A stretch of DNA of 64,000 bases, from positions 54,829,239 through 54,893,238 of the forward strand of contig OV884012.1 in assembly GCA_930367205.1 (NCBI GenBank), written 5' to 3'. The notes beneath the pieces are model-generated. The model saw only the letters and a program-made list of their open reading frames with translations, ran no database searches and was not told the origin of the DNA. Position 1 is the first letter of the stretch. Every line of letters begins with the position of its first letter. Below are positions 1 to 11,222 of the stretch, in pieces. The DNA comes from Acanthosoma haemorrhoidale (Eukaryota; Arthropoda; Insecta; Hemiptera; Acanthosomatidae). A program made the translations under genes and the position numbers.

Positions 1-638
1 TCTCTGACTGTCGGTTTTCTGGCCAACCTATCTATTATTACAGAATATCTAGACATCAACAATAATTAGTTACTAAATTATATGAATGTTTAGGATATTG
101 TAGTTATTATGCTCGTACTTTTCTTGTTGTATTATAAAATATGTTTCCATTTATTTTTAATTTTATGGAGTTAAGAGTCATGAGTAATAGGTAATACATT
201 ATAAGAATTATAATCCTGTATGATTGAAGTATACAGAATGACAGAAAGTGCTTGTGTATACATAATTTACTAATGGTAGGAAGACCAAAGAGATGACTTT
301 TTTTTCATTAATTACACCCAATGTATCATTGTGTATGTGTGTACAATGTACAACATATTTAGCCATGTAGTAATGATCTCAACATTATGATACATAAATG
401 ATATGTAATTTTTAAACCGTTATTGATTAAAACTGTGATCTAAATAGTGTTCACACCTTAGACTTAGAAGTATGAAAATCTTGAAATTATTTTTTACCGT
501 TAATGCTAACAATATAAAGACCTCAATGAAGAATAAGGAAGAATCAATAACCAATTATTTAGTCTTTAGTATTATTCTCAGGAGTTTTGATTGAAAGAAT
601 TGGATACGCTTGTTATTTTGCTATCCCCTCATTTAAGA
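1..638. other. AT-rich intergenic DNA
   Basis: No gene, RNA or repeat is recognised. There are many stop codons in all frames and several T-runs. Confidence 0.5.
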
Positions 639-800
639 TTTTTGCTGTCCCCCATAGCTCTATTCCGCATTTTCAGATTGGCTTGAGTATAATGTTGTAG
701 ATTAGTAATTTATTTTCTATTGAGAGATGGGATGTCCTTCGAAGTAGTTTGTACAGTTGTCCAAAGTGTCTGTTTAGATCTTGTCTTTTTAGCCTCGTGT
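639..800 (-). pseudogene. Jockey family 2 ORF2 fragment (RT thumb region)
   Basis: Read on the minus strand, this matches the part of the family 2 copy at 57180-57345 that encodes the region after the RT catalytic core (the LKRQ.LNR.FGQLYRLL stretch through to the GIELWGTAK stretch). It is cut off at both ends. At the low-coordinate end the match stops just after the run encoding GTAK, and at the high-coordinate end it abuts another element's 3' tail. It cannot make a protein. It shows that family 2 is dispersed through the window in both orientations. Confidence 0.75.
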
Positions 801-875
801 CTTTTTTGATAAAATTACGATCTGCCTTATTGGGCGATAAGTAACTGTGATAAATGTTAATTTAGTCTTTTAAAA
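801..875 (-). mobile_element. Jockey-type 3' tail fragment
   Basis: On the minus strand this holds the family 2 type 3' end: the 'AAGGCAGAT.GTAATTTTAT' tail preceded by a degenerate GTATGAATGAG-like zone. It ends directly against the ORF2 fragment at 639-800, so two separately truncated pieces lie head to tail. Confidence 0.55.
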
Positions 876-2224
876 AAAATACTTTTCTATCACATCGAGT
901 AAATTAATTAGTTACGTGTGTCACGTGTCGGGGCTTAAGTTTCCATTTACTGATTTAACACCTACAACTATATATTTAGTCTGAAAAGAGTATTACTTTG
1001 ATTTGAAGTTTTTACCTTTAATAGATTTTATTATTATTAATTATTTATATTATTAAGGTAACTGGGGTATTTTATGAGCAATAATGTACATTTTATAAAC
1101 ATTTTATATATACATATTTTATACACATTTTATATATATATATATTTTATACACATTTTATAAACAATAATGTACATAAAATAAAAAGTGTCGTTAATAT
1201 TGACAATAGGTGAGGCCCATCGTACAGCCAAAAATCCTTGTTGAGACGCAGCCGTGCTTCTAAGAAGTGGTCAAGCCTTGAGGTCGAATAATTACAAACG
1301 GCCGTAGCCTCAAAGCTCAAATAGATGGGGCCCTGGACCGAGTATTTTGAGGTCACGAATGAAAGTACCGAAGGGTTGTCCTCACGTCGGCTTCGTTTTT
1401 GAAGGTAAAGTCCCTCTTTTCAATCCTTTCTCAAAAAATAAATAAGTTAGGCCGATTTTTGTTTGTCCTAATGACCATCTTTCAAGATTTAATCGAAAAT
1501 ATCTGTATAGCAGCTTTAAATGAAAAAAACTTTGGCCTTGCATCAATCTTGTACTGTTCAAAAAAAATATCAATTTGAATCCAGTTCCGTTATCACTAAA
1601 TATTTTCACATTGATGGGATTAAAAGTCATAAATTCTGCGGTTCTAACCCACCCGTTTCTCTTTACGGAAATAAATTCACTGTCTATCTTGTGATTTTAA
1701 CCCCGAACTTTAAACTCAAGCAGTTTTTTTGATTTTTTTATGTTAGGTAAGTATGTGATCGATGACAGTTTCGAGAAATAAATTTGAAGCTGTTTTCTAG
1801 AGGTACTTACGTTATGCACTTTAAATACCTCCAATCTAATCACAGCAGCTCATAGACATTATCGGAATATTTTACGATGAGAATGAGATTCATAATTTGA
1901 TTCATGAAAACATCTTTGTATTGAGTCAAGTTCTGTCAGTCAATGCTGATACAGCTCAAATGAACTAGATAACCGATTTGATTGAAAAAAAGTTTTGTTC
2001 TAAAAAGTACTGGTTGTAGAAAAAGATTAGACAATCACGAAGCAAAACACGAATGAAGAGATATTACTTTATATTTATCAACATCTATGTCTGGCTACAA
2101 ATTATTTTTTTATTTTAAAAGTAAGTGGACAAATGTGTGGGCATACATTGGCTTCGATAAATGTAAACTTAATCCACAACAAACCAAGAACATACAGATT
2201 TTAGTTTAAAAAAGACCATGTTGG
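876..2224. other. AT-rich DNA, no gene seen
   Basis: Contains an imperfect TA-rich repeat at about 1075-1190, with two copies of a block containing 'aataatgtacat', and a less AT-rich stretch at 1195-1420 that matches nothing else in the window. The short ORFs look like chance. Confidence 0.45.
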
Positions 2225-2420
2225 AAGGCTGCACGAAGGAAGACTTGCCGGAATGAAGTACGAGACCGGACTGGAGGACGTAGAACCCGGAAAACACGAG
2301 AGAACTTCTGAAGGAGACGTTTCATAAACTGGAATGGGCCGGTGCAGAATCTGTTAGCTTTGACCTGGCTCTGCAGTGAGGGGTAAGAGTGAGGGGGGAT
2401 AAATAATGTAATTTAAACAG
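2225..2420 (+). repeat. Dispersed repeat with LINE-like coding similarity
   Basis: Bases about 2235-2320 resemble the reverse strand of about 51175-51260. Both copies share 'GGAAGACTTGC', then an 'ACCCGG.AAACACGAGAG' block, and translate to a similar peptide around GRLA.M...EPGKHERT. A G-rich segment followed by 'ataaataatgt' may be a retroelement 3' end. The family is not identified. Shared coding similarity between two decayed copies favours a LINE or a repeated gene over a non-coding repeat. Confidence 0.45.
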
Positions 2421-3370
2421 AGTACCTCCTCTCTAATTTATCAATCTCCAGGTATCCCTTACGATGCAGACAGACAGATAAAAGCTAATCACCTCGTAAT
2501 TGTTTGAAAGTAGATCTTTAGATCTTCATTTAAGAAATAAATGACATTTCCTGAAATTAAGATTATATGAACCGTGACAAAGATCATTTTTTTATTAAGA
2601 TCGATTACAATTAAGTCTGCACAAGATAAAAATGTCAAATGTCAAGGAAAGGCAGTTGCACACAGCAAAAAAAAAAGTTTTGAATGTTTGAATCACTTAC
2701 CAGAATATTCTAGATCTTTTCCATTAGTAATAATCACTAGATATTATTATATGAATTCGATGTATGTCATTCGGGTGGTAAAACAAATTTCACTTTTACA
2801 ATCAAGCCACTAACTGAAATTCAGGTTTTCTGTATATTTTTTTTTAGGGATAATTTGAAGTAAAATCAAGTTACCGACTGATTGGCCAAAAAATTTCTTT
2901 GGAATCAATCAATTTTAGCCTTTCTCGATAAGCTATTTAGTTATGTGACATCAATCCGGTGCCGTGGGATACGTTTAAGGAGTCAGAATCAATATTACAA
3001 TCAGTAGAGCCTTGAATACGTTACTAATATCACGCAAAATAAGATTGTAGCAGAAACATGTTTTTAATTCACCGGAAAAATGAAATAAGAGAAGACATCA
3101 AAGAAATGTGAAACGGTTTCAGTTGTGGATGGACACTAGTAATAATTAGCATTTGTTTATTTTTATTTTTTAATTTACTTGTAAATCAGGTTTAAATGTC
3201 ATAATATTTACACGTTTCTGCCATTAAGTAGCGTTTTCCATTTTTTTCCTAATGTGCTTGTTTTATTTTATATTATAATTTTATAAAAATATTTTTTTAA
3301 TAATTAGCGACAAGGAAGTGGGTTGAGGAATACTGGGATTTGTGGTATATTATACGGTTGTTTCGATAGG

Positions 3371-3416
<46 letters not shown>

Positions 3417-4272
3417 TTGTATATAGTATTATCGAAACGCAAATAATAATTAAATCGACTCATCACATTATTAATTTAATAAAAGTCTTAACTTAATTTT
3501 ACTTATTGATTTCAAGTTAAATAATTACAACATCCTAGACGCAAATTTCACGCTTAATTGAAAGTCGTTTTATATTTCATGGACTATTGTCCACTACTTC
3601 TTTAGCTTCATAAACCATTTTTATTTACTGTGTAGCAGATTAGTTTTGCAAAGTGACATCCTCATTGCAATAAAAAGAACAAGAACGTATTTTGTTATGT
3701 TATAATGTTATACAGTCATTCCTCAATAAGTAATGCTTCAAACCCCATAAAAATAATTAAGGTCTGAATTGATCATGGTGGTGATAAGGTGTCAGGACTT
3801 ACGTTCTGTTGACGATTATGTACTGTAGATTTACCGGATTATAATACCAAAGAGTTCGTTGAAATGTAGAATGTTATGCATGACTGTTCAACTTAATGAG
3901 AAATAATTGTTACTACACATGAAAACATGAAGAGTTATTTATATTGAATTCAATATTTATATCAATAAATGATTTAGTGAGACTGATCAATGAATGAAAA
4001 TATAAGTTTCCTCTTCACTATATGATATTTTTTGAATGGAAGAGTAACATAGATACAAAGTAGCTTCTGCATACACAATCACGTACTAAAAACACAATAT
4101 TATTGACTATTTTAACGACTTCTATTAACTTACTTATTCATGGCTAATATCATTTTTGAGATGGCTGGTTTTATTTTAAGCATCATTGAGGAAATTCATG
4201 AAACTGACAAACAAATGATTTAAACCATTTAATGGCTTTTGATTGTTCACAAAATCAAAAAAATAAAATAAC
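2421..4272. other. AT-rich DNA with one microsatellite
   Basis: Nothing recognised apart from the TA microsatellite listed separately. The longest ORFs are under 80 codons and lie in low-complexity DNA. Confidence 0.5.
3373..3408. repeat. (AT)n microsatellite
   Basis: About 18 uninterrupted AT units followed by GTATGTATTTGTATA. It lies in intergenic DNA and is probably length-variable. Confidence 0.95.
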
Positions 4273-4277
4273 GCTAG

Positions 4278-5288
4278 TGTCGGGTCGTCACGAGGGGGGG
4301 GGGTGTCTGGTTACCCTAGTCCTGGTGACAAAGTGAGGGTTTTTTGAGTTTATAACCTGGACAATCTTTCATGACGGCTTTACTATCTGACTCCATTTTT
4401 TTGATAGGTATGTGCCCCGACAATGCACTATGTTCAGGAGAAGAGGTATAGGGTAGGTAGGTAGGTAGGTAGTTTGTGTGGTCTTGGAATGACCGCGAAT
4501 TCACACTCGGTATGTGAGGGTAGGGGAAATCCGTCCGGATCCCAAAGGCGAGTGTGAACCGGAGAGAGGTAGACTGGATTGTCGCGGGAGACAATGCTTG
4601 GTACGTTTGCAGGGCCACGACAACCGTTGTCCACTAGGGAGAGGTCTCTCCCAAGGAGATGCTAGATTTAGCGAGACGAAGGCAGAGATTCCCACTAGGA
4701 AGGTGTGGGGTCTGACAACGCCGGACTAAAACGTAGCAAGGCGAGGAGAAAAAGAGATGCAGAGGTTTTTCATAAAGAAGCAGTCAAGTTTCAGAGTCTG
4801 GCCTTGTCAGTGGCCAATAAGAAGCGCTATTGTAGTAGCCAATGATGTGCGGTTCCTTTGTTCCCTGAGAGAGCCGGGAGGATCTCCCGGCGGTTGGGTA
4901 TTATTGCCTGCCTGACAGCTGGTGTCCCAGCTCATATAACTAATTGGCTCCCCGTATTTTTTATTGTTTAACATATTTACAATGATTTATAACTACCTTC
5001 CTGACTCCATCCGCCTTTCTAGGCATTCCACACCCCATATCCTTCTCATACATCCTTCAAATAGGGGTCTCCCCTTAGTGAAAGGCACTTTCCAGCCAAG
5101 AATAATTTTCCTTATTTTTCCCACATTCCTATTTTTATAAGTTTGAGAGCTTAGAGAAAAAACAAAAAACAAAAAAAAAAACAAAAAAAACAATGATTTA
5201 TGTTTTGGTAATATTATTTACATTTGTTTACAATATATATACAATAGAGTATAGGGTGATTTATCTTATGTAGTTAGTGGTCACTACA
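4278..5288 (+). mobile_element. Solo-LTR-like dispersed repeat, copy 1
   Basis: Begins TGTCGGGTCGTCAC and ends GGTCACTACA, so it has the TG...CA ends of an LTR. The flanking five bases are gctag (4273-4277) and gcaag (5289-5293), a probable 5-bp target duplication with one mismatch. The same repeat recurs at 48747-49601, and its 3' part at about 51380-51710. No coding capacity and no second LTR lie nearby, so a solo LTR left by LTR-LTR recombination is the best reading. It carries a (GTAG)n stretch near 4455 and a 199-bp LINE-tail insertion at 4991-5189. A non-autonomous DNA element is less likely, because no terminal inverted repeats are evident. Confidence 0.65.
4991..5189 (+). mobile_element. 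Short LINE 3' end inserted in the LTR
   Basis: A 199-bp piece ending in an A/C-rich tail (about 5157-5189), flanked by a perfect 12-bp duplication ACAATGATTTAT (4979-4990 and 5190-5201). A diverged copy in reverse orientation lies near 38050-38190, inside the LTR element's gag. The oligo-A tail and long target duplication are hallmarks of target-primed reverse transcription. Whether it is a truncated LINE or a SINE cannot be told from this piece. Confidence 0.75.
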
Positions 5289-5930
5289 GCAAGTATTTTA
5301 AGTTGGGTGTCCTGTGCACAATTTTAGAGAAACATCAATTTTTTTATTACTACTTACTTTATTCATAATTTGATCTTTAGCATCACCGAGGCATCAAATG
5401 GATTGTCATAAAAATTATCATGTCATTAACAAAAAAGAAAACTCGTCGAGTTAAAGTAGCAAACATGATGTTACTGACATTTTGTTATTATAGTTTGAAA
5501 CATAAATACAAAGATATAAATAAAGAGATCAAGTCCTGTAAATTAAATAACCAAAAAAACTAAATTATTAAGAACTATAAGTTATTAACTAACTAAATCT
5601 TTGTTGTTGTTATTTTGGATGCCATTGAATTATTCAAACTACTTGATCTGATTACTCTATCAAACTCTGAGCGTACTGAATTGGTGTATTGTTATAATAA
5701 AATAAAATTGATTAATATTGATCTACTTGATTTTAGCCCAAATATATTTGCTGTTGATCAATGAAAGGAATTTGGGCATTAAATTTGAATAAAGGTACAG
5801 CATAATTAGAATTTATTTATTTATTAGAAGTGATGTATTTACATGAATGAAAATTATAAGATATTAAATAAAATGAAATGATGTATATGTTACATTAAAC
5901 TTATAAACTAAATATTAAATTACATTCTCT
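5289..5930. other. AT-rich DNA, no gene seen
   Basis: Very AT-rich with no significant ORF. It runs to the edge of the GC-richer block at 5931. Confidence 0.5.
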
Positions 5931-6340
5931 CTTACAATACGTCGGTGTCTTGATAATATTGAGGAATATTGAGTGCAGCTGTGCCGAGCCCGCCTTCTCT
6001 GCTTTCTCTCTGTCTTCCTCCTTCCCCAAAACTCCCTCTATGTCTTTTCTTCGAGCACTCCCTAGGAGCACTGACTAGTCTTCTAACCCTATGTGAAGAA
6101 GGGTGGTTATGGCTATCTTTGTCAATTGAAAGTGTCTTTTTCACACCCTGCTTGTTTTGCTGAGTTTTTGTTTTTTTCAAAAGCAGAAACCCTTACTTTT
6201 TAAAGCTTAGGTCTCTCTGCCTGCCTGTTTTGGGTAGTGTGAGCATCCTTCCTAGTGTGCCTCCCTAGAGGGATGAAAACCTCATTTCATTTATGGTTGT
6301 GAGGGCATGAAGTGCACTGCCACCCCCCTAAACACTTGAT
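5931..6340 (-). other. GC-richer block with pyrimidine bias, unidentified
   Basis: This 400-bp block stands out from its AT-rich surroundings and is pyrimidine-rich on the plus strand (purine-rich on the minus strand). The minus strand has an 82-codon ORF (5932-6180), rich in Lys, Arg and Gly, matching no family I know. On that strand it runs into AT-rich DNA with several AATAAA-like sites near 5810-5880. It could be a retroelement 3' end or the terminal exon of a host gene. Confidence 0.3.
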
Positions 6341-6949
6341 TAAGTGTCATTCGTTAATAGCGTGATAATAAAAATAAAACGTTTCTACGGATTTTGTTAG
6401 GGATCTAATTAAAGATATGAACATACCAATTAAGAATGTATAATTTATATTTAAAAACTATAATTACTAAAAGTCGCAAATTACAACTAATTAATGAATT
6501 TATTATTAATTAAATATTGCATTACTTATTTAGTAAATATTATGAGTAGGGTATTAAGGGACTTCCTGGATGATTTGTTGGGTCTTCAATAGACTCTAAT
6601 TAAAAAAAATCATAAAAACTGTCATTGAAACCTCGTTCCCTGTCTCATGAATGGTAGTGTTATTTTGCTTGACAGTTAAACCTGATGCCCAAAAGATCAA
6701 TGATTTGGTAAATACAAAATTAATATGTTTCTATCATACCATATACAATTATCCTATTATAGTTAACCATATATAATAGGTGCCTGGACTTCAAAAAGTT
6801 AGAATAATGTAAATTACAAAAAAAATGTGTAATATCTCCTTAATTGACTTGAATTAGTATTTGTTTTGTAAAGTGTAGTGAAGTTTTGTAAAGTACTTTC
6901 TAACATTAGGTCCTGTAAATTTTCATTTGCCACTTCCACGAATGTATCC
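6341..6949. other. AT-rich DNA, no gene seen
   Basis: No ORF, repeat or RNA is recognised. Confidence 0.5.
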
Positions 6950-7310
6950 TCCACCGCACTGAAAAACTACTCCCTTGAAGCGACACATCGCGAACATCCT
7001 TAGCTCGACCGTGACAGGACGGCCGTGGACCCGCCCCTAGCTAGTTATATAAAGCCACGGCACGCCCCCGGTGGCTGTCGCAACCTAAGGTGAACCGGTG
7101 GTCACTCCACCATCACGGGGACACCAAGGCCGCCCATACTATCGGGGGTGTGTCTGCGCGGGGGCTCGGCGTGCTCCGTGGCCTAAGCATAATTTAACTA
7201 CGCAAATGTGTCCCAAACACTTGGGTACTTCTAGATGAGCAAAGGGTTGCTTCTCAACTATCCCCACCGTATTCTAACGGCACCGAAAAATGTGCCCTAG
7301 ATGGAAATAA
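6950..7310 (+). promoter_or_regulatory. GC-rich island with TATA box; possible promoter
   Basis: A roughly 350-bp GC-rich island in AT-rich DNA. TATATAAA at 7046-7053 is preceded about 10 bp upstream by CCGCCCC (a GC-box complement), and the following 30 bases lead into GC-rich sequence where initiation could occur. No ORF follows directly, so it could also be a retroelement LTR or leader. The promoter call is inference from the box arrangement only. Confidence 0.3.
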
Positions 7311-7985
7311 AACACAACCTACATTTTAATTATTTAGATGTAGGAAGTGATTTTCCTTGAATTTACCAATTTTAAGTGGCTAATGATTTCTAGAATGCCT
7401 GGTTTAATATTGAACATTTTTTTTTCAGGATAAGCCTTGAAAATTTCTTGAAAAGACACGTACATCTCAACGATTCGTCCCGCCATATTTTTCTTATTTA
7501 TAGACCACAAATGCTCTGAAATAAATTTTTGTCAGTTTACCCTAATGAGCACAAACTTCAATTATAATAACAGATCCTATGATTCATCTTTTAAAAGAAT
7601 GTTTCGGCTTTATCCGACCTCTTGCTGTATACACAACTCTCAACTGACCGTAGCCAACCGTGACCTCTAGCCCTTCCTAAAATTAGAGTGGATTAATAAT
7701 TACTAGGCAATTTATTTTGACGAATATGTATTATATTATCCCCTAATCTAACTGAAGCATGAGTGCGCTCCACAGGCTACAAAAAAGGTGCAGTAGCGAT
7801 GTAGATATCCATGGGGTGTTGTATTCCTACATATTTTTCAAATAATTTTAAGCTCAGTTCTTCCCAACCGTGCCATATCGAAATATTGCTGATGTACTTT
7901 AAAGATTTTGTAATACAATTAGCACACCTCTAACTCCCCACATCCCTACAAACTCCTCAATTATTAAACCGGGAATAGTCTCGTT
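7311..7985. other. AT-rich DNA, no gene seen
   Basis: Nothing recognised. Confidence 0.5.
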
Positions 7986-8275
7986 ATCCTATAATCAAAC
8001 CATTAGTGGGAGTTCTGGGGCTGGCCAGTATTCTCCCCTTATGTCCAGAGCGTCTGTGGCTTTCGCGCTCTCTCAGATCCTGCACTGCTACTAATTAGCT
8101 GCAGGGTGACTGTAGGAGCAACGCGGAGAATCCCCTGACCCCTGCTTTCATTCTTTAGCTGAGGAGAAGTCAGGTGATTCTGGGAGATACCCCATCAGAT
8201 GTAACATGCTGATGAATGAGAGAGTGCATTCAATATTGTATGTATGACATAAATGAGTAATATAAAATAAATCAA
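7986..8275 (+). mobile_element. Jockey-type 3' UTR, family 3
   Basis: Carries the block 'GTCCAGAGCGTCTGTGGCT' that corresponds to the 3' UTR core of families 1 and 2 (GTCCTGAGCGT.TGTGGCTCTC). A different middle follows, then a GTATG-type tail (about 8215-8262) with an AATAAA signal. It is a 5'-truncated copy without ORF2. The middle differs from families 1 and 2, so it is a third family sharing only the 3' UTR core and tail design. Confidence 0.6.
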
Positions 8276-9766
8276 ACAAACGAATATACTGTTCTAACAT
8301 AATTTTTGGAGTTTTTTTTATTCCTGAATCATTATTGACTATAGGACCTGTTTTTATTAAATTACTTTAGCCTTAGAAGATAAACTCTGTCTGTAGGAAA
8401 TAAATTTGTAATTATGAAATTTAAATATTTTAAATATACTTGTGGATTTTTAATTATCTTTCTACTACTACTAAAGAACTACTTTTTTTTTAATTATCTT
8501 TCTACTACTTGATGCTTGGGGAATCAAGACCTTAGTTTATTTTTATCACCAATAAACTAAGATATCCTTTTATAAATGGCAAAAAAAGGCAGATTGTAAT
8601 ATTATCACAATAAAAAAGTTCATACATATATAAATGCTAAAACTTGAGGGACTAAGCACGTATACTCTGCTTTAGTCTTCATCTGCTTATGACAAATTCT
8701 AAACTACAGATGAGTTGTATATGCTCTATAATTTTTTTAGTAAAATATTGCTTCCGTACCCCATCGTGTAATAACAGGAAGAGGTGGCAATGGTTTACGT
8801 TGTTTCTGAATAATTACTTCATAAATCACAATGTTATAAGGGGCTTTTAAATGTTTTTTTTCAATGCTAATAAATTTCCAAACAAGAGTTTTTATTTTTT
8901 CATCTTATCGATTTATCTTAATAGCTCATATGATCAATATTTTAATCGATAACTTTAAATGCACCAGCTTTTACCAGTTATGGAGTGGCATTAGTTATCA
9001 ATAGTAAATCACTACTCTCTATTTCTATATTTATCAATTATCTCATTAATAAATCAATTAAAGGTTTATATAGTTGCTTACAAGCTACTAAAAAGGTTTC
9101 TTTGGCCCGTGCCGGTTAAATATGCCCACTAATAAATTCATAACATTTAAGCTATGGCTGGCCTCAAGTCAAGTCAACTTCTAATGATGTCGTTTTATCT
9201 ATCTCATTTTTATTAATGGTTGTTTTATTTCATATCTCAACCTTATTTTTTCATAAGTAAGAAACATAAATTAAAAACACATAGTTTAAACTACATAATC
9301 GAAACCATAAAATAATAATTCATACCTGCATAATTGTTTTTAATCTGGTGGTCATTTTAGAATTTTTTTCCCCCCTCAAAGTGCAATATAAAAATTTCTT
9401 AGGTTAATGAAAAAGTTATCAATGGACAAGGTTGCGTCATACTATCTATGCAGGCATCCCCTTCATAGTATGATTGGCGATTTTGACTGTTAAAAACATT
9501 TTGGAGAACTTTTCCTTGGTATAAACGATACACGAGTATTGTCTATTAAGGAATATGATGTAAAGCTAGCAACTCTTTATTATCAACATGAGCCGTTTTT
9601 CTTTACAAAGGCTTCTACTCATTTATATATTTATGGGTAATGATGAATTCACCCTATAAATAATTTTCCATTCGGTTTCAAACACTTTAAAATACTTGCT
9701 AATAATAATCTAGTTGTTAAGCTTACTTTTTTGGTTTAAAAAGTTATTCTCAGTAACATCTAGCAT
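8276..9766. other. AT-rich DNA, no gene seen
   Basis: No ORF of note. It includes a tandem 'taattatctttctacta' duplicate near 8450-8510. Confidence 0.5.
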
Positions 9767-10110
9767 TTTTTTTTTTATTGATAAAATTACAATCTGCCTT
9801 ATTGTGCAATAAGTAATAGAGATTTTTGTCCTCATACATATTATATTTACAATTCTTCAGTCACTCGCTCATTCATACAGTGTTTACAAACAACCCAAAG
9901 ACCCCCAAATCCACATGGTTGTAACCTCTCTCGCGTGTGAAAGAGGAAGTGGAGTTTCGGGAAGACCCGCGCGCTCTTCCATCAGCCGCGTCACCGGAGG
10001 CTGGCTAAGAGATCTAGAGCCACAGACGCTCGGGACGTGAATGGAAAAACTGGCCACTGTCACGTATTTGTAGCCAGTCACAAGGTCAATATGAAAATAT
10101 AAGGTATTAT
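9767..10110 (-). mobile_element. Jockey family 2-like 3' UTR fragment
   Basis: On the minus strand, the 3' UTR core (AGAGCCACAGACGCTC on plus) is followed by the GC-rich middle, the GTATGAATGAGCGAGTGA-type repeats and the AAGGCAGATTGTAATTTTAT tail. ORF2 is absent, so this is a strongly 5'-truncated copy. No clear target duplication was found. The 79-codon ORF at 9884-10123 is a shadow of this UTR. Confidence 0.7.
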
Positions 10111-11101
10111 TATATTTGAGCACGGATGATTACCTTTTTTGTTGTCTAATAATTACTTATAACATTGATATATATAGCACAAAAATATTGGAAATATAAA
10201 TAAATATTAATGTGAGCCCTTTACTTAGCCCTCTTTCCAAAAATATCAAGCTAACTATTTTAAAATTTAAATTGTATAAAAACCATATTTACTGTATTAT
10301 ATTATGACGACGAAAAATAATTAATATAAGACCATCGTGGCAATCATATCATCAACTAATTGGGTATTTAAAATCATAGAACATAATGATTATGATAATT
10401 ATTATTATTAAAAACGGAAATCCATTTGTGTATGATCAATCCTGCTGTTGTGGTTTTTTAATGACCTCCACAGCTTTCGATGATAAATATAGCTTTCTTG
10501 ATATATCGCCAAGTGGAAAACTACCGTAGCCATCTGTTACTCACTAAGCTGCTACTCGCAACGGTACGAAGAATGTAATCACTGATGCATTCGGTCTTTA
10601 TTAGGGTCATTAAACAGCTGTACCATAATGGCCTGTGAAAGGACAAATGACATCTACTGCAAAATAATCTACTATTTCTTATCAAAGGGTTTCCTCTCAA
10701 AGGGAGTGTTAATATTCGAAGCCGGATTTATATACCAACCCATATTTTTGCATAAATATCCATATTTCGCTTATTTCTTGAACTATATCATTGCATGCTC
10801 TGGTATTTGCAAATTTCAAATTTTGAATTTATATGTGTTTATACAAAAAAAGATATTTATAATGAATTTACTTTTTATTGTTAAACACTAATTGATCTTC
10901 GAACAGGTGGTTTTTGTTGGCTTTTAACTTTTTTTTGTTTTGCGTTAGTTTTTTTACTGCATTCTTAATTAAAATTTTATTGTTGTTATGAGCAGTGACT
11001 CATAAATCTCGTAGGAAGAACAGGGCCGACTTGTTAATTTTTAATGTGGTATAGATCGCACCATTATTAAAAGTTGTAAGTCGAAGAAAAAATATACTGG
11101 C
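10111..11101. other. AT-rich DNA, no gene seen
   Basis: An 87-codon plus-strand ORF at 10628-10891 is Phe/Tyr/Ile-rich and looks like chance AT-rich translation. Nothing else is recognised. Confidence 0.45.
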
Positions 11102-11173
11102 ACGCTCCGGACTTGGACCCGGGACCTTCTGGACCTAATCAATATTCAATGGGGTGCTCAACTAACGGAGCTA
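11102..11173 (-). other. tRNA-like sequence (SINE head or tRNA pseudogene)
   Basis: On the minus strand, an A-box-like TTAGTTGAGCACC and a B-box GGGTCCAAGTCC lie about 40 bp apart, bracketed by GCTCCG and CGGAGC, which can pair as an acceptor stem. The T-arm has CCGG/CCGG pairing. The D and anticodon arms do not fold cleanly, so it is not a functional tRNA. It lies about 35 bp before the Jockey copy at 11220 but outside that copy's target duplication, so it was there first. Confidence 0.45.
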
Positions 11174-11206
11174 GTCACTAGGGAGTAAGTATCTTTTTCT
11201 TTGACT

Positions 11207-11222
11207 AATAATCTTTAATAAT
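11207..11222. repeat. Target-site duplication, left (family 1 copy A)
   Basis: AATAATCTTTAATAAT, repeated exactly at 13427-13442. The last bases overlap the start of element homology by microhomology, as is common for 5'-truncated LINEs. Confidence 0.9.

Noticed and set aside
4316..4729. Overlapping ORFs on both strands near 4.3-4.7 kb
   Set aside because: They lie inside the solo-LTR-like repeat, and the matching region at 48.9-49.2 kb does not keep the same frames.
10628..10891. 87-codon ORF
   Set aside because: Low-complexity Phe/Tyr/Ile composition typical of AT-rich chance ORFs.
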